Shown here one piece after another: positions 1 to 8,495 of a stretch of 64,000 bases of DNA. This stretch comes from Pseudomonas canadensis (GTDB taxonomy: Bacteria; Pseudomonadota; Gammaproteobacteria; Pseudomonadales; Pseudomonadaceae): NCBI RefSeq assembly GCF_000503215.1, contig NZ_AYTD01000011.1:124001-188000 (forward strand), in the 5' to 3' direction. Within the stretch, counting starts at the first letter, position 1, and every line of letters starts with the position of its first letter. The notes under the pieces were generated by a model. The model was not told the DNA's origin, searched no databases, and saw only the letters and a list, made by a program, of their open reading frames with translations. A program made the translations under genes and the position numbers.

Positions 1-757
1 CCCAGGCGGCTTCCTTGGCCGGGTCGCTGAACGCCCGCACGCTGCTGTCCGCCTTGTCGTTCCAGGAAGCGCTGCCGCGTTTGCGCGCATCCGCCGAGAA
101 GTGGAAAAAGCCGCCCTGGCCCAGTTCGAAGCCTTGGTCACCCGCGACCTTGATGGTCTCGCCCTGGCCGGAATACAGCTGGCCGTAACTGGTTTCCAGG
201 TGGCCGCCGCTCTTGGTGTTCTTGAGGATGATGTTGATCACGCCCGCCACCGCGTCGGAGCCGTATTGAGCGGCAGCGCTGTCTTTGAGCACTTCGATAT
301 GGTCCACCGCGCTGACCGGGATCAGGTCGATGTCCACCGCATTCGCGCCACTGTTGTCGATCGAGCCGCGCTGTCCCGTCGCGCCGTTGTGGCGGCGCTT
401 GCCGTTGACCAGCACCAGCGTGTAGGCCGGGCCGAGGCTGCGGTTGCTCAGGGGACGTGTCACTGAGTTGTAGCCGGCGATGTTGGTGCCGAAGTTGAAC
501 GATGGCAGCAGCTTGGCAATTGCCTCGGACAGCTCGGCGCGACCGGTCTTGAGCAATTGGTCGCTGTTGATCACATCGATGGGCGCCGGGCTGTCGGCGA
601 CGGTGCGCTCCTGGCCGCGCAGGCCGGTGGAGATCACCGTCACGGTGTCGAGCTTGGCGTCTTCAGCGAAGGCGGGCGCCGCTGCCATCAGCATGGAGCT
701 GGCCAAGAGTGACAGGTGAAATTTGTTAAGGGAGGTGGGGAGTGCGATGTCTGGCAT
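1..757 (-). CDS. TonB-dependent outer-membrane receptor, N-terminal part (runs off the window)
   Basis: The minus strand reads open from an ATG at 757 to the window edge, giving about 252 residues. The first ~32 residues are a signal peptide ending in AAPAFA before EDAKLD. A TonB-box-like stretch (DTVTVIS) follows, then a plug domain: VINSDQLLKTGRAELSEAIA, an LVLVNGKRRHN segment, and VDHIEVLKDSAAAQYGSDAVAGVINIILK, the usual plug core. This is the family that imports siderophores, metal chelates or sugars in proton-motive-force/TonB-dependent fashion. The substrate cannot be read from this part. The plug is unlike those of the two receptors at 32-37 kb, so it is probably not part of the metallophore locus. 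No strong Shine-Dalgarno precedes the ATG, so the start rests on the signal peptide. Confidence 0.9.
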   Translation of the reverse strand, partial: MPDIALPTSLNKFHLSLLASSMLMAAAPAFAEDAKLDTVTVISTGLRGQERTVADSPAPIDVINSDQLLKTGRAELSEAIAKLLPSFNFGTNIAGYNSVTRPLSNRSLGPAYTLVLVNGKRRHNGATGQRGSIDNSGANAVDIDLIPVSAVDHIEVLKDSAAAQYGSDAVAGVINIILKNTKSGGHLETSYGQLYSGQGETIKVAGDQGFELGQGGFFHFSADARKRGSASWNDKADSSVRAFSDPAKEAAW

Positions 758-892
758 GTAGGCGACCTGGGGGATAGGGAATACGTCCTCCGCCAGGTAT
801 GGGGTCGGTCTGTAGAGCGAAGATAATCCTATAAAAAACCTGAGTGAAAGGCTATTTTGGAATAAGCTAATTATCAGTTAATATTATTTAAT

Positions 893-908
893 TTAACCAT
901 ATGATTAA
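893..908. promoter_or_regulatory. AT-rich palindrome in the divergent control region (possible operator)
   Basis: The 241-bp gap between the receptor start (757) and the CigR-like gene (999) is strikingly AT-rich from about 830 to 960 compared with its surroundings. It contains the near-perfect dyad TTAACCATATGATTAA. The gap must hold promoters for both divergent genes. I do not recognise the dyad as a specific regulator site. Confidence 0.25.
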
Positions 909-998
909 CTGTTTTTATTATGTCTTAGGGCGGGCACAGGGTTCATAGGTAAATATCGTCTACATTCCTAGAGTAGTTCCCATCTGGAGAAGACGACC

Positions 999-1445
999 AT
1001 GTTCAAATCTCGCATGCTGGCAGTTGCATTGACCGGCACTGTTTTGCTTATGGGCTCGGTGGCGACTGTAGCCGACCCTGGCAACGGCAAGGGTCAAGGC
1101 CACGCAAAAGGCAACGCACAAGGGGGCCAAGGTCATAAGGGCAAGGGCTCCGACGTAGATGATTGGCGGCGCGGCCCCAGCATCGACCGGGGCAGCATCC
1201 TGGGTGTGGTCGGAGGCTATCGTGACTATTGGAGCCCAGCCCCATCACTGCCGCCTGGGATACAGAAGAATCTGGCGCGAGGAAAACCTATGCCTCCGGG
1301 CATTGCCAAGAAGTTGGATGGTCGCTTGCTGGGCAGGTTGCCACATTACGACGGCTATGAGTGGCGGCAGGCGGGTACGGATTTGATCCTCGTCGCCATT
1401 GCTTCCGGCCTCATTTATGAGGTGCTCAATGGTGCTTTCGATTAG
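999..1445 (+). CDS. CigR/RcnB-like small periplasmic protein
   Basis: The product is 148 aa. Residues 1-25 form a signal peptide (basic MFKSR, then a hydrophobic run to VATVADPG). A Gly/Lys/His-rich low-complexity linker covers about residues 27-52 (GNGKGQGHAKGNAQGG and similar). The folded C-terminal part has two PPGI(Q/A)KK/N-type motifs and ends with a W-x-AGTDLILVAIASGLIYEV strand, as in the CigR/RcnB family. Family members are periplasmic or membrane-anchored; RcnB is linked to nickel/cobalt homeostasis and CigR to anti-virulence control. The role here is not known. A GGAGAAG Shine-Dalgarno precedes the ATG. The last 20 nt overlap the 3' end of the convergent pchA gene, leaving no room for a conventional terminator between them. 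Confidence 0.75.
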   Translation: MFKSRMLAVALTGTVLLMGSVATVADPGNGKGQGHAKGNAQGGQGHKGKGSDVDDWRRGPSIDRGSILGVVGGYRDYWSPAPSLPPGIQKNLARGKPMPPGIAKKLDGRLLGRLPHYDGYEWRQAGTDLILVAIASGLIYEVLNGAFD

Positions 1446-2811
1446 CGTCGGGGTGGCGATCAGACAACAATGCCTGCTCCATGCTGGCAAGCTTGATTTG
1501 GGTTTCCTCATATTCATTGGCAGGCGCGGAGCCCTCGACAATCCCGCACCCTGCGAACAAATGACAGTGGTTTGCAGTGATCAGCGCCGAGCGCAGAGCG
1601 ACCAGGAAATCCCCATTGCCCTGTGAGTCCAACCAACCCACCGGCGCCGCATACCAGCCTCGGTCGAAGCCTTCGTTGCTGCGGATGAAATCCATGGCGG
1701 TCGCACTTGGCAATCCACCCACCGCTGGCGTTGGATGCAGTGCGTGGATACCGTCCAGCAAACGCTTGTCCGGGTTGAGTTGCGCCATGATCGGCGTGCT
1801 CAGGTGCTGCACGTTGGCCAGCTTGAGCAAGTGGGGGGATGACGCGGCCTTGAGGTTGCTGACCTTGCCGTCCAGGGCTTGGGTAATGGTCTGTACCACC
1901 AGTCGGTGTTCATGTTGCTCCTTGGGATCGGCCAATAGCCGTTCACCGATAACGTGATCCTCGTCGGCCGTAATGCCTCGCCGCGCGCTGCCTGCCAGGG
2001 CGTGGGTGGTCAGGCGACCCGCCTGACAACTGAGCAGTCGTTCGGGGGTGGCGCCCATGAAGCAATGCTCGCCACGGTGCAGCGCGAACAGGTGGGAGGC
2101 GTTGCGTCGTGCATGCAGGCGCTGCATCACTGCACCACTGTCGAGGGGCGCGTCCAACTGGTACTCGATATGCCGCGCCAACACTACTTTGCTCAAGTCG
2201 CCGCCTGAAATGGCCTGCAGCGCCGTTTCAACCTTCCTCTGCCACTGGTGTGAGGGCAGCGCGTTGCGTTCGATGACGTCCGGCGCAGTGGCCGTCGCGG
2301 CGGGCGGGTTGAGCAGTTGCGCATAGGCCGCGATGCTGTCGCGGGCCAATGCCTGCGGGTCGCTGTCGGGTTGGACCACTTGCTGGCAGCGTAGCCAGCA
2401 GCCGTCGGTGTCTTCGCTGAGCAGCCAATGGGCCAGATGAAAACTGGCGTCAGCGAAGGCGGCCCAATGTGGTGCGCACGGCCGTTGTTCATCGAAGCGC
2501 ATGCCGCCCAGCAGCAAGGGTGCCTTGGGCCCGTCGATCACCGCGTCGGCGCACAGGGCGAACCATTTCCGGTCGACGTCTAGCATGCGCTGGGGGCCGC
2601 TGGCCTCGATCTGCCAGGCGCAGCCCAGGCCGAATAGTGTCAGGTCTGGCGAGTGCGCGCGCCAGAAGAAACCCTGCCGGTGGGCTTCGTAAAGGGCCAG
2701 GGCCTCCAGCGTCGGTGCGGGGTGTGAAGATACGGCGATGACTGGCCGTTGATACGCGACCGCACGCTGGTGCGCGGTCTGGAATACCTTGAGCAACGCG
2801 TCCAGGTTCAT
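1426..2811 (-). CDS. pchA: Isochorismate synthase PchA (salicylate biosynthesis)
   Basis: The product is 461 aa and belongs to the chorismate-utilising enzymes. It converts chorismate to isochorismate, the first step of salicylate supply. Visible family marks are the C-terminal catalytic block GCGIVEGSAPANEYEETQIK, the TPAVGGLPSATAMDFI segment, and VVLARHIEYQL upstream. The ATG at 2811 overlaps the pchB stop (ATGA), which decides the start; longer in-frame starts would lie inside pchB. It is the last gene of the operon. Because the whole operon is co-transcribed, salicylate supply is presumably tied to NRPS expression. Its 3' end overlaps the convergent CigR-like gene by 20 nt. Confidence 0.95.
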   Translation of the reverse strand: MNLDALLKVFQTAHQRAVAYQRPVIAVSSHPAPTLEALALYEAHRQGFFWRAHSPDLTLFGLGCAWQIEASGPQRMLDVDRKWFALCADAVIDGPKAPLLLGGMRFDEQRPCAPHWAAFADASFHLAHWLLSEDTDGCWLRCQQVVQPDSDPQALARDSIAAYAQLLNPPAATATAPDVIERNALPSHQWQRKVETALQAISGGDLSKVVLARHIEYQLDAPLDSGAVMQRLHARRNASHLFALHRGEHCFMGATPERLLSCQAGRLTTHALAGSARRGITADEDHVIGERLLADPKEQHEHRLVVQTITQALDGKVSNLKAASSPHLLKLANVQHLSTPIMAQLNPDKRLLDGIHALHPTPAVGGLPSATAMDFIRSNEGFDRGWYAAPVGWLDSQGNGDFLVALRSALITANHCHLFAGCGIVEGSAPANEYEETQIKLASMEQALLSDRHPDANRKHH

Positions 2812-3116
2812 ACCACCTTGCTCTTTTTCTGCAACCAGAAGGCGGTCTGCTCGGCGATGTACCAGTGGATGATCTGGTTGAACAACCCCTCGATAAACTC
2901 TCCGTCCAATCCAGCCTCCTGCGCCCATTGCCGACGTTGCGGCAGCATCGCCGCGACACGTTCCGGGGCGGCGATGCTGGCCTGGTCGGGCTTGAACGCG
3001 GAGGCGGCCTTGACGTACTGCATGCGCAGGCCGAGGGCCTCGATTATCTGCTGGTCGAGGCTGTCGATGGCTTCACGAATGTCCGAAAGGCCAGTGCAGT
3101 GTTCCGGGGTTTTCAT
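2808..3116 (-). CDS. pchB: Isochorismate pyruvate-lyase PchB
   Basis: The product is 102 aa, the usual size for PchB, and has the AroQ-type all-helical chorismate mutase fold. It eliminates pyruvate from isochorismate to give salicylate. Seen in sequence are IREAIDSLDQQIIEALGLRM at the N-terminus (the chorismate-mutase helix with conserved Arg and Asp), YVKAASAFKPD, and an IIHWYIAEQTAFW C-terminal helix. Start and stop both overlap the neighbouring genes by 4 nt (pchC upstream, pchA downstream), so translation is likely coupled. Confidence 0.95.
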   Translation of the reverse strand: MKTPEHCTGLSDIREAIDSLDQQIIEALGLRMQYVKAASAFKPDQASIAAPERVAAMLPQRRQWAQEAGLDGEFIEGLFNQIIHWYIAEQTAFWLQKKSKVV

Positions 3117-3871
3117 ACCGAGTCTCCCTGTAGGTAGGCAGTGCGTTGCAACAGGTGATGGATCACCGGTCGCGGCTGATGCTTGAGGTAAAAGTGGTCG
3201 CCGTCGAACAGGCGGATATCCGGGGTGTGGTCGCTGAGGTCGGCCCAGGCACGGGCCTGCTCAAGGCTGACTTCGGCATCATCGCGGGCCAGCAGCACGT
3301 CGAGTGGCGCCGACAAGCGGGTAAGCTGCTGGGGGCGCCAGGTTTCGATGGCCTGGTAGTCGCTGCGCAGGGTTGGCAGGAACAACGCACGCAATTGGGG
3401 ATTGGCCCATAGGCCGGCGGCGTCGGCGTCCTGGCGCAGGATGTCGGCGATCAGCGCGGCGTCGTCCTGGCGGTGCAGGTCACTGTCTGGTTGCCGGTGT
3501 GGCGGCGCGTGACCCGAGACGAACACATGGGCGGCGCCACAGCCCGCCGCTTGCAGGCGCACTGCCACGGCGTAGGCGAGGGCGGCGCCCATGCTGTGGC
3601 CGAACAGCAGCAAAGGCCGGGCGGGCAACGTTTGCAGTGCTGCGCCAATGTGCCCGGCGAGACTATCCAGGCAAGGGATATGCGCTTCGTTGAACCGCTC
3701 TTCGCGTCCCGGAGATTGCACGGCCAGCAGGTCGATATCCCCCGGCAGGTGCGCCAGCCACGGACGGAAAAAACTCGCGCTGCCCCCGGCATGGGCCAGG
3801 CACACCAGGCGTGCCCGCGCCTGTTGGCTTTCTCGCAGCACACGCAGCCATGGCGATGCAGCGCCGCTCAT
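3113..3871 (-). CDS. pchC: Type II thioesterase PchC
   Basis: The product is a 252-aa alpha/beta hydrolase of the GrsT/PchC family. These external thioesterases clear misprimed or stalled acyl groups from NRPS carrier domains. The catalytic serine sits in GHSMG (residues 91-95). An Asp in the LLARDDAEVS region and a His in GDHFYLK near residue 226 complete the expected triad. The N-terminal LVCLAHAGGSASFFRPW motif is typical. It overlaps pchD upstream and pchB downstream by 4 nt each. Confidence 0.93.
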   Translation of the reverse strand: MSGAASPWLRVLRESQQARARLVCLAHAGGSASFFRPWLAHLPGDIDLLAVQSPGREERFNEAHIPCLDSLAGHIGAALQTLPARPLLLFGHSMGAALAYAVAVRLQAAGCGAAHVFVSGHAPPHRQPDSDLHRQDDAALIADILRQDADAAGLWANPQLRALFLPTLRSDYQAIETWRPQQLTRLSAPLDVLLARDDAEVSLEQARAWADLSDHTPDIRLFDGDHFYLKHQPRPVIHHLLQRTAYLQGDSV

Positions 3872-5466
3872 AGCGCCAGCACCTGTTCTGCCAGGGCCTT
3901 GCGGTTGACCTTGCCGAGGCGCGTCAACGGGAACTCGCGCAGCACCTGCAAGCGATCCGGCAACTTGTAGGCGGCCAGCCCACGTTCGCGCAGCCAGGCG
4001 TTGATCGAGGCCAGGTCAACCCGCTCGCCATGGGCCAGCACACAGGCGCAACTGCGTTCGCCGAGCAACTCGTCGGCCAGCGCCACCAGCGCCACATCGC
4101 GAATCAACGGATGGCCGAGCAGCAGGTTCTCGATTTCTTCCACAGGGATTTTCTCGCCCCCGCGATTGATCACATCCTTACTGCGACCCTCGACAATCAA
4201 ATGCCCTTCGGGCAGGCGCCGCACCAGGTCGCCGCTGCGGTAAAAACCGTCGGCGGTAAACGCGCGCTGGTTCTGCTCGGCGGCGTTGTAATAGCCGCGA
4301 ATGGTGTAAGGGCCGCGCACCAGCAATTCACCGACGGTGCCGGGGGCGACCGGCTGGTCGTCGGCGTCGACGATGCGGATCTCGTCGTCGGCGGTCAGCG
4401 GCAACCCCTGGGTGTCGAACACCCGCGCCTGCGGATCATCCAGTGGCGTGAAGCACAGCAAGCCCTCGGCCATGCCGTACACCTGTTGCAGGCCGCAGCC
4501 CAAGACCGGGCGGATGCGTGCGGCGATCTCGGCCTTGAGCCGGGCGCCGCCGACCTGCAGCCATTGCAGGCTGCTCAGGTCGTCATCGGACCATTGCGCG
4601 ACTTCCAGCCACAGCAACACCAGCGGTGGGATCAGGGCCGTGTGGGTGATGCGTTCGCGTTCGATCAGCTCAAAGGCGGTGTCCGGGCTCGGTTCCGGCG
4701 CCAACACCAGGGTAGCGCCGACACTGAACACGCCCAAAGCACCGGGAGAGGCGAGGGGGAAGTTGTGCGCCACCGGCAGTGCGGCGAGGTATCGGGTATC
4801 GGCATCGAACCCACACGCCTGGGCGGCCAGGCGCGCATTGCACGCGTAGTCGTCATGGGTGCGCGGGATCAGTTTGGGCAGGCCGGTGGTGCCGCCAGAC
4901 AACAGCAGCACCGCCACCTCCCGCGAATCCGGCGCAGGCAGTTCGCGCGGACTGGCCACGCACTGCGCCAGCGGCACGAATTCCTCGGCGGCACCGACCA
5001 CCCACACCTGTTGCAGGCTCGGCACTTGCTCGCGCAGCGTGCGCGCCAACGGGCGATAGTCAAAGCCCAGATGCTGATCGACAATCACATAGGCCACTGC
5101 CTGGCTGAGGTGTGCCAGGTGCGCCAGTTCATGTTCGCGATGGGCCGGCAGCGCAAACACCGGGATCACGCCCAGGCGCAGCAGGGCGAAGGTCAGGCTG
5201 AAGAATTCGGCGATATTCGGCAACTGCACCAGCACCCGCTGGCCAGCCACCAGCCCGCGCTCGGAAAGGCCGGCGGCCAGGCGGTCGGCCTCATGATCGA
5301 GCTCGGCGTAGCTCCAGCGCCGCGAGCCGTCTACCAGCGCCTCCTTGTCTGGCGTGCGCCGGGCCTGCTCGCGCAGCAGTTCGCCCAAGGGCACGCCGCG
5401 CCAGTAGCCTTGCTCGCGGTAGCGGCGAATAAAGTCGTCGGGCCAGTCAGTGCATCCATCAAGCAT
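3868..5466 (-). CDS. pchD: Salicyl-AMP ligase PchD
   Basis: The product is a 532-aa stand-alone aryl-acid adenylating enzyme. It activates salicylate with ATP and loads it onto the aryl carrier domain at the N-terminus of the 2139-aa NRPS. Motifs: [12 protein letters not shown] (about residues 187-198), ALPAHREHE and [12 protein letters not shown] (aryl-acid ligase hallmarks), [20 protein letters not shown], and [20 protein letters not shown]. The ATG at 5466 follows AAGGAGATTGCC, an excellent Shine-Dalgarno; an in-frame ATG 14 codons upstream has none and lies deeper in the VOC gene. It overlaps the VOC gene by 8 nt and pchC by 4 nt. Salicylate rather than 2,3-dihydroxybenzoate is inferred from pchAB in the same operon. 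Confidence 0.94.
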   Translation of the reverse strand: MLDGCTDWPDDFIRRYREQGYWRGVPLGELLREQARRTPDKEALVDGSRRWSYAELDHEADRLAAGLSERGLVAGQRVLVQLPNIAEFFSLTFALLRLGVIPVFALPAHREHELAHLAHLSQAVAYVIVDQHLGFDYRPLARTLREQVPSLQQVWVVGAAEEFVPLAQCVASPRELPAPDSREVAVLLLSGGTTGLPKLIPRTHDDYACNARLAAQACGFDADTRYLAALPVAHNFPLASPGALGVFSVGATLVLAPEPSPDTAFELIERERITHTALIPPLVLLWLEVAQWSDDDLSSLQWLQVGGARLKAEIAARIRPVLGCGLQQVYGMAEGLLCFTPLDDPQARVFDTQGLPLTADDEIRIVDADDQPVAPGTVGELLVRGPYTIRGYYNAAEQNQRAFTADGFYRSGDLVRRLPEGHLIVEGRSKDVINRGGEKIPVEEIENLLLGHPLIRDVALVALADELLGERSCACVLAHGERVDLASINAWLRERGLAAYKLPDRLQVLREFPLTRLGKVNRKALAEQVLAL

Positions 5467-6178
5467 GGCAATCTCCTTGGGCAGTCGGGCAGCCCAGCAA
5501 CTGGGCACCGTGCAGATTCAGCGGGTGCGCAAGGCCGGTGACTTGCACCGCCTGTACGCCGGTGTGCGTGGCCGGTTGCAGGCGCAGCAGCGGATCATCG
5601 CCAGCCAGCAGGTGAAGGGCGGCGTGATCGTCGGGGTGTACGCCCAAGTGAATCGCGGCCAACCCGGTAGCGCCATTGGGGTGGACCCTGTGCGCCGGGT
5701 GCTGGGACGGTGAGTAGGGCGTGACCAGGAACGGCAAGCGATCATGGCGCGGGTACACGAAACGAAAGCGCGTCTGACTGCCATCGACGCAGGTGCGCCG
5801 CCAATTCACCGTACGTCCCATGCTCACGCCGCAAGCCGCCAGGCCCTTGAGGCGTGGCGCCAGGACCGGGTCTTCGCACAGCAGGGCCAGGTCGCAGAAG
5901 CCTTCGCCCTGTGCGGCCCAACGCAACATGCGCCGCCCGGCCCCCCGGCCGGCCAGGCAGTCAATGGGCCACTTGAACAGCCAGGCATGGCGCGGCGTGG
6001 TCAGCAGTTCGATGATCGGCCCCTGGCTGAACCAGATGTGCGCGTGTTGTGCGCTGGCTTCAGCGGTGGCGTAAGTGACCTCAAAGCCGGCGGCGCGAAA
6101 ATTCGCCACGGCCTGATGCAAGTCGCGCACCCACAGCAGCACATGGCTGCAGGCGGAAGAGGATAGGGCAGTGTTCAA
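5459..6178 (-). CDS. VOC/glyoxalase-like protein of the metallophore operon
   Basis: The product is 239 aa. It begins SHVLLWVRDLHQAVANFRAAGFEVTYA, the typical first strand and helix of a vicinal-oxygen-chelate domain (glyoxalase_3-like), and contains HAHIWFSQGPIIELLT. A second half with AAIHLGVHPDDHAALHLL resembles the paired betaalphabetabetabeta unit. It has no counterpart in the classical pyochelin or yersiniabactin gene sets. Position and 4-nt/8-nt overlaps with the imide reductase gene and pchD argue for a role in product tailoring or in protecting against a reactive or metal-bound form of the product (VOC proteins include antibiotic-binding resistance proteins). The function is unknown; only the fold assignment is reasonably supported. 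Confidence 0.65.
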   Translation of the reverse strand: MNTALSSSACSHVLLWVRDLHQAVANFRAAGFEVTYATAEASAQHAHIWFSQGPIIELLTTPRHAWLFKWPIDCLAGRGAGRRMLRWAAQGEGFCDLALLCEDPVLAPRLKGLAACGVSMGRTVNWRRTCVDGSQTRFRFVYPRHDRLPFLVTPYSPSQHPAHRVHPNGATGLAAIHLGVHPDDHAALHLLAGDDPLLRLQPATHTGVQAVQVTGLAHPLNLHGAQLLGCPTAQGDCHA

Positions 6179-7320
6179 AACGGCAGGGCTCCCAGCAGTT
6201 GGGCGGTGTCGTCACCGCAAGGGGGTTGTACGGCGTCGGCACGGGCATGGAGTTCGGCCAGTGACAGCGCACGCGGCACCCTGGGCTCGATCAGTTCGGG
6301 CATGCCGATCAGGCCGTTCATTTCGCGCCAGGCCATGGACACCTCGGTGGCCCACACGCCGCTGCGCAGGCGGCGTGCGGGGTCGTCGATGTCGCGACAC
6401 AGTTCACCCAGCGCAAGGCTGACCGCGTCGGGCCAGAGCTGGTTGAACACCTGGTGGTAGCTCGCTGGAATCTGCGGGTCGAGCACCACCATTGTCGGGC
6501 CGGCCAGGCGTTCGCTGCCGGGGCCGGCCATGATCAGGCGGTCAGTGTTGTCCCGTGGGGCATGCAGGCGCGGGTTCCACAGCACCGGGCCATGGGTGTC
6601 GCCCAGGCTCAGCACGCCGGCTTCGCAGCCCACTTCGAGGCGATGCAACAGGAAGGAATGGTTGTCCGGGTCGTGGGGGTGCACCTGGTTCTGGATGCGC
6701 AGGCTGATTGGCACCCCGTTGAAACTCGCGTTGAGCCGCGTGAAAGGCTGCGCCCCGACCCCGGCGGCAGGCGCTGCGAACACCCAGGGCCGCAGGCCAC
6801 CGGCCAGGCGCCCGAGAATGTCCAGCAGCGGGTAGGCCACCTGGCTGTTGCAGGCCGCGTCTATGTACGCCAGCCCCTGCTGTTCGCGCAGGTACTCGGC
6901 CACGGCGAGAAAACGCCGGATCGCGAGGATGTTCGGGTACAGCGTGTTCACCGCGTAGGCTGCCTGGCCTTGACGAGCGGCCTGCATGCACGCCGCGATT
7001 TCGCGGTGGTGCACCGGGTGTTCCTGCAGCACGTGGATGCCGCGTCGCAGCAGTTGCTGGGCCAGCTCGCTGCCGGCACCGCCTGTGGCGCCGGAGCGCA
7101 CCACCACGCAGGCGATGTCGACGTCATCCGGTATTTGCTCCACCGCCTCGTACAACGGTACGCCGTAGTGCGCGGCGCAGGCGCGCGAGTAGGCATTGCC
7201 GCGTGACAGGATGCCCACCAGTTCATAGTCGGCCTGGGCGCGTGCCAGCGCTTGCAGGTAGATACGGCCAAACGCAGTGCCGGCGACGATCACGCGTTTG
7301 CGTGCAGTCGGGCGGCTCAT
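6175..7320 (-). CDS. pchG: Thiazolinyl imide reductase (PchG/Irp3 family)
   Basis: The product is 381 aa with an N-terminal NAD(P)-binding Rossmann segment RVIVAGTAFGRIYLQAL (residues 9-25). This is the signature of PchG, Irp3/YbtU and PchK. LQEHPVHHREI and VNTLYPNI resemble the Gfo/Idh-type middle section. Family members reduce an NRPS-bound thiazoline to a thiazolidine, which the downstream methyltransferase domain can then N-methylate. Here the likely substrate is the last ring, built by the Cy-A(MT)-PCP-TE NRPS. The ATG at 7320 overlaps the P450 stop by 4 nt, which fixes the start over a longer in-frame option. Whether it is closer to the pyochelin or the enantio-pyochelin (PchK) type cannot be decided by eye. 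Confidence 0.88.
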   Translation of the reverse strand: MSRPTARKRVIVAGTAFGRIYLQALARAQADYELVGILSRGNAYSRACAAHYGVPLYEAVEQIPDDVDIACVVVRSGATGGAGSELAQQLLRRGIHVLQEHPVHHREIAACMQAARQGQAAYAVNTLYPNILAIRRFLAVAEYLREQQGLAYIDAACNSQVAYPLLDILGRLAGGLRPWVFAAPAAGVGAQPFTRLNASFNGVPISLRIQNQVHPHDPDNHSFLLHRLEVGCEAGVLSLGDTHGPVLWNPRLHAPRDNTDRLIMAGPGSERLAGPTMVVLDPQIPASYHQVFNQLWPDAVSLALGELCRDIDDPARRLRSGVWATEVSMAWREMNGLIGMPELIEPRVPRALSLAELHARADAVQPPCGDDTAQLLGALPF

Positions 7321-8495
7321 GACCAGGTCACCGGCAGGCAGTGGGCGCCGCGAAAGAACGTCGCGGTTTTCCATTGCACGTCGCCACAGCGCTGCAGGCT
7401 GGGCAGGCGCACCACCAGGGCGTGCAGCGCCTCCTGCAATTCGACCCGCGCCAGGGCTGAGCCGATGCAGTGATGCAGGCCGTGCCCGAAGCCGAAATGG
7501 CCGCTGGCATCCCGTTGCAGGTCCAGCGCCTGTGGGTTTTCAAAGCGGGCCGGGTCATGGTTGGCGGCGCCGATCGAGGCGAACACCGCGTCGCCCTGGC
7601 GCACCAGGGTTTCACCGACCTGAATGTCTTCCAGCGCGTAGTGCACAAACATCGCCGCCGAGGCCAGCGGGATGTACCGCAGCAGCTCTTCGACCGCCTG
7701 CGGTATCTGCTCGGGATCGGCCTTGAGCTGTTGCCACTGCGCGGGGTTGTCCAGCAGCACCTGGATAAAGTTGGGGATCTGCGAGGCACTGCCTTCGTAA
7801 CCGGCGACCAGGATCGCAATGCACAACAGCAGCAATTGCTCCTCGTTGAGGGACTCGCCTTTTTCGTCGGCCTGGGTCAGGGCGGTCATGAAGTCATCCC
7901 GTGGCGCTCGTCGACGTTCGGCCACCAGGCCTTTGATGTATACGGCCAGCTCGCCCAAGTGACGCTGGGTCTGATCCGCGTCTTCAGGGCGGGTCGACAG
8001 CAGGGAGTCGTTCCACACCTTGAAACGGTCACGGTCCTGCACCGGCACACCCAGCAGCTCGCAGATCAGCGCCAGAGGCAACGGCAAGGCGTAGTCGTTG
8101 ACCAGATCGGCCGGCGGGCCGGCGGCGAGCATGCGGTCGATCAACTGATGGGCGTAGTCGCGGGCGTGGGGACGCAGGGCTTCGACGCGGCGGCGGGTGA
8201 AAGCCTGGGCGGCGCGCGAGCGGATTCGCGTGAGTTGCGGCGGATCCATCATCACGATGCCACCGGCGATGCGTGGGAAGGCACGCGGGCTATCGTCGCG
8301 GCGGAACGCTTCGCTGCGGCTGAAGCGCCGGTCGCCGAGCACCAGACGTACGTCGTCATAGCGAGTGGCAAGCCAGGCGGGGGTGCCGATGGGCATCTGG
8401 ATGCGCAACAGCCCCGGTGCCTGTTGGGCATGGCGATAGGGTTGCGCCAGCTTGAGGTCGGTGAAGCGGTTGAACGGGTAGGCCAGCGGGGTCAT
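7317..8495 (-). CDS. Cytochrome P450 of the metallophore operon
   Basis: The product is a 392-aa soluble class-I-type P450 of the actinobacterial CYP105/107-like size. The heme-thiolate motif FGFGHGLHHCIG spans residues 334-345 with ligand Cys343. The ExxR is E270-L-L-R273. The I-helix reads AGYEGSAS (231-238) instead of the common AGx(D/E)T, so the proton-relay Thr is replaced by Ser or shifted. It presumably hydroxylates or oxidises the free or carrier-bound metallophore, for instance a ring or the aryl group; no ferredoxin gene is in the operon. It overlaps the downstream and upstream genes by 4 nt. Classical pyochelin and yersiniabactin loci lack a P450, whereas the coelibactin locus of Streptomyces has one (CYP105N1). 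Confidence 0.93.
   Translation of the reverse strand: MTPLAYPFNRFTDLKLAQPYRHAQQAPGLLRIQMPIGTPAWLATRYDDVRLVLGDRRFSRSEAFRRDDSPRAFPRIAGGIVMMDPPQLTRIRSRAAQAFTRRRVEALRPHARDYAHQLIDRMLAAGPPADLVNDYALPLPLALICELLGVPVQDRDRFKVWNDSLLSTRPEDADQTQRHLGELAVYIKGLVAERRRAPRDDFMTALTQADEKGESLNEEQLLLLCIAILVAGYEGSASQIPNFIQVLLDNPAQWQQLKADPEQIPQAVEELLRYIPLASAAMFVHYALEDIQVGETLVRQGDAVFASIGAANHDPARFENPQALDLQRDASGHFGFGHGLHHCIGSALARVELQEALHALVVRLPSLQRCGDVQWKTATFFRGAHCLPVTWS

Noticed and set aside
4030..5541. A 503-codon plus-strand open frame opposite pchD
   Set aside because: The opposite strand encodes a full aryl-acid ligase with all motifs; this frame is Gln/Arg/Ala-rich shadow sequence without domains.
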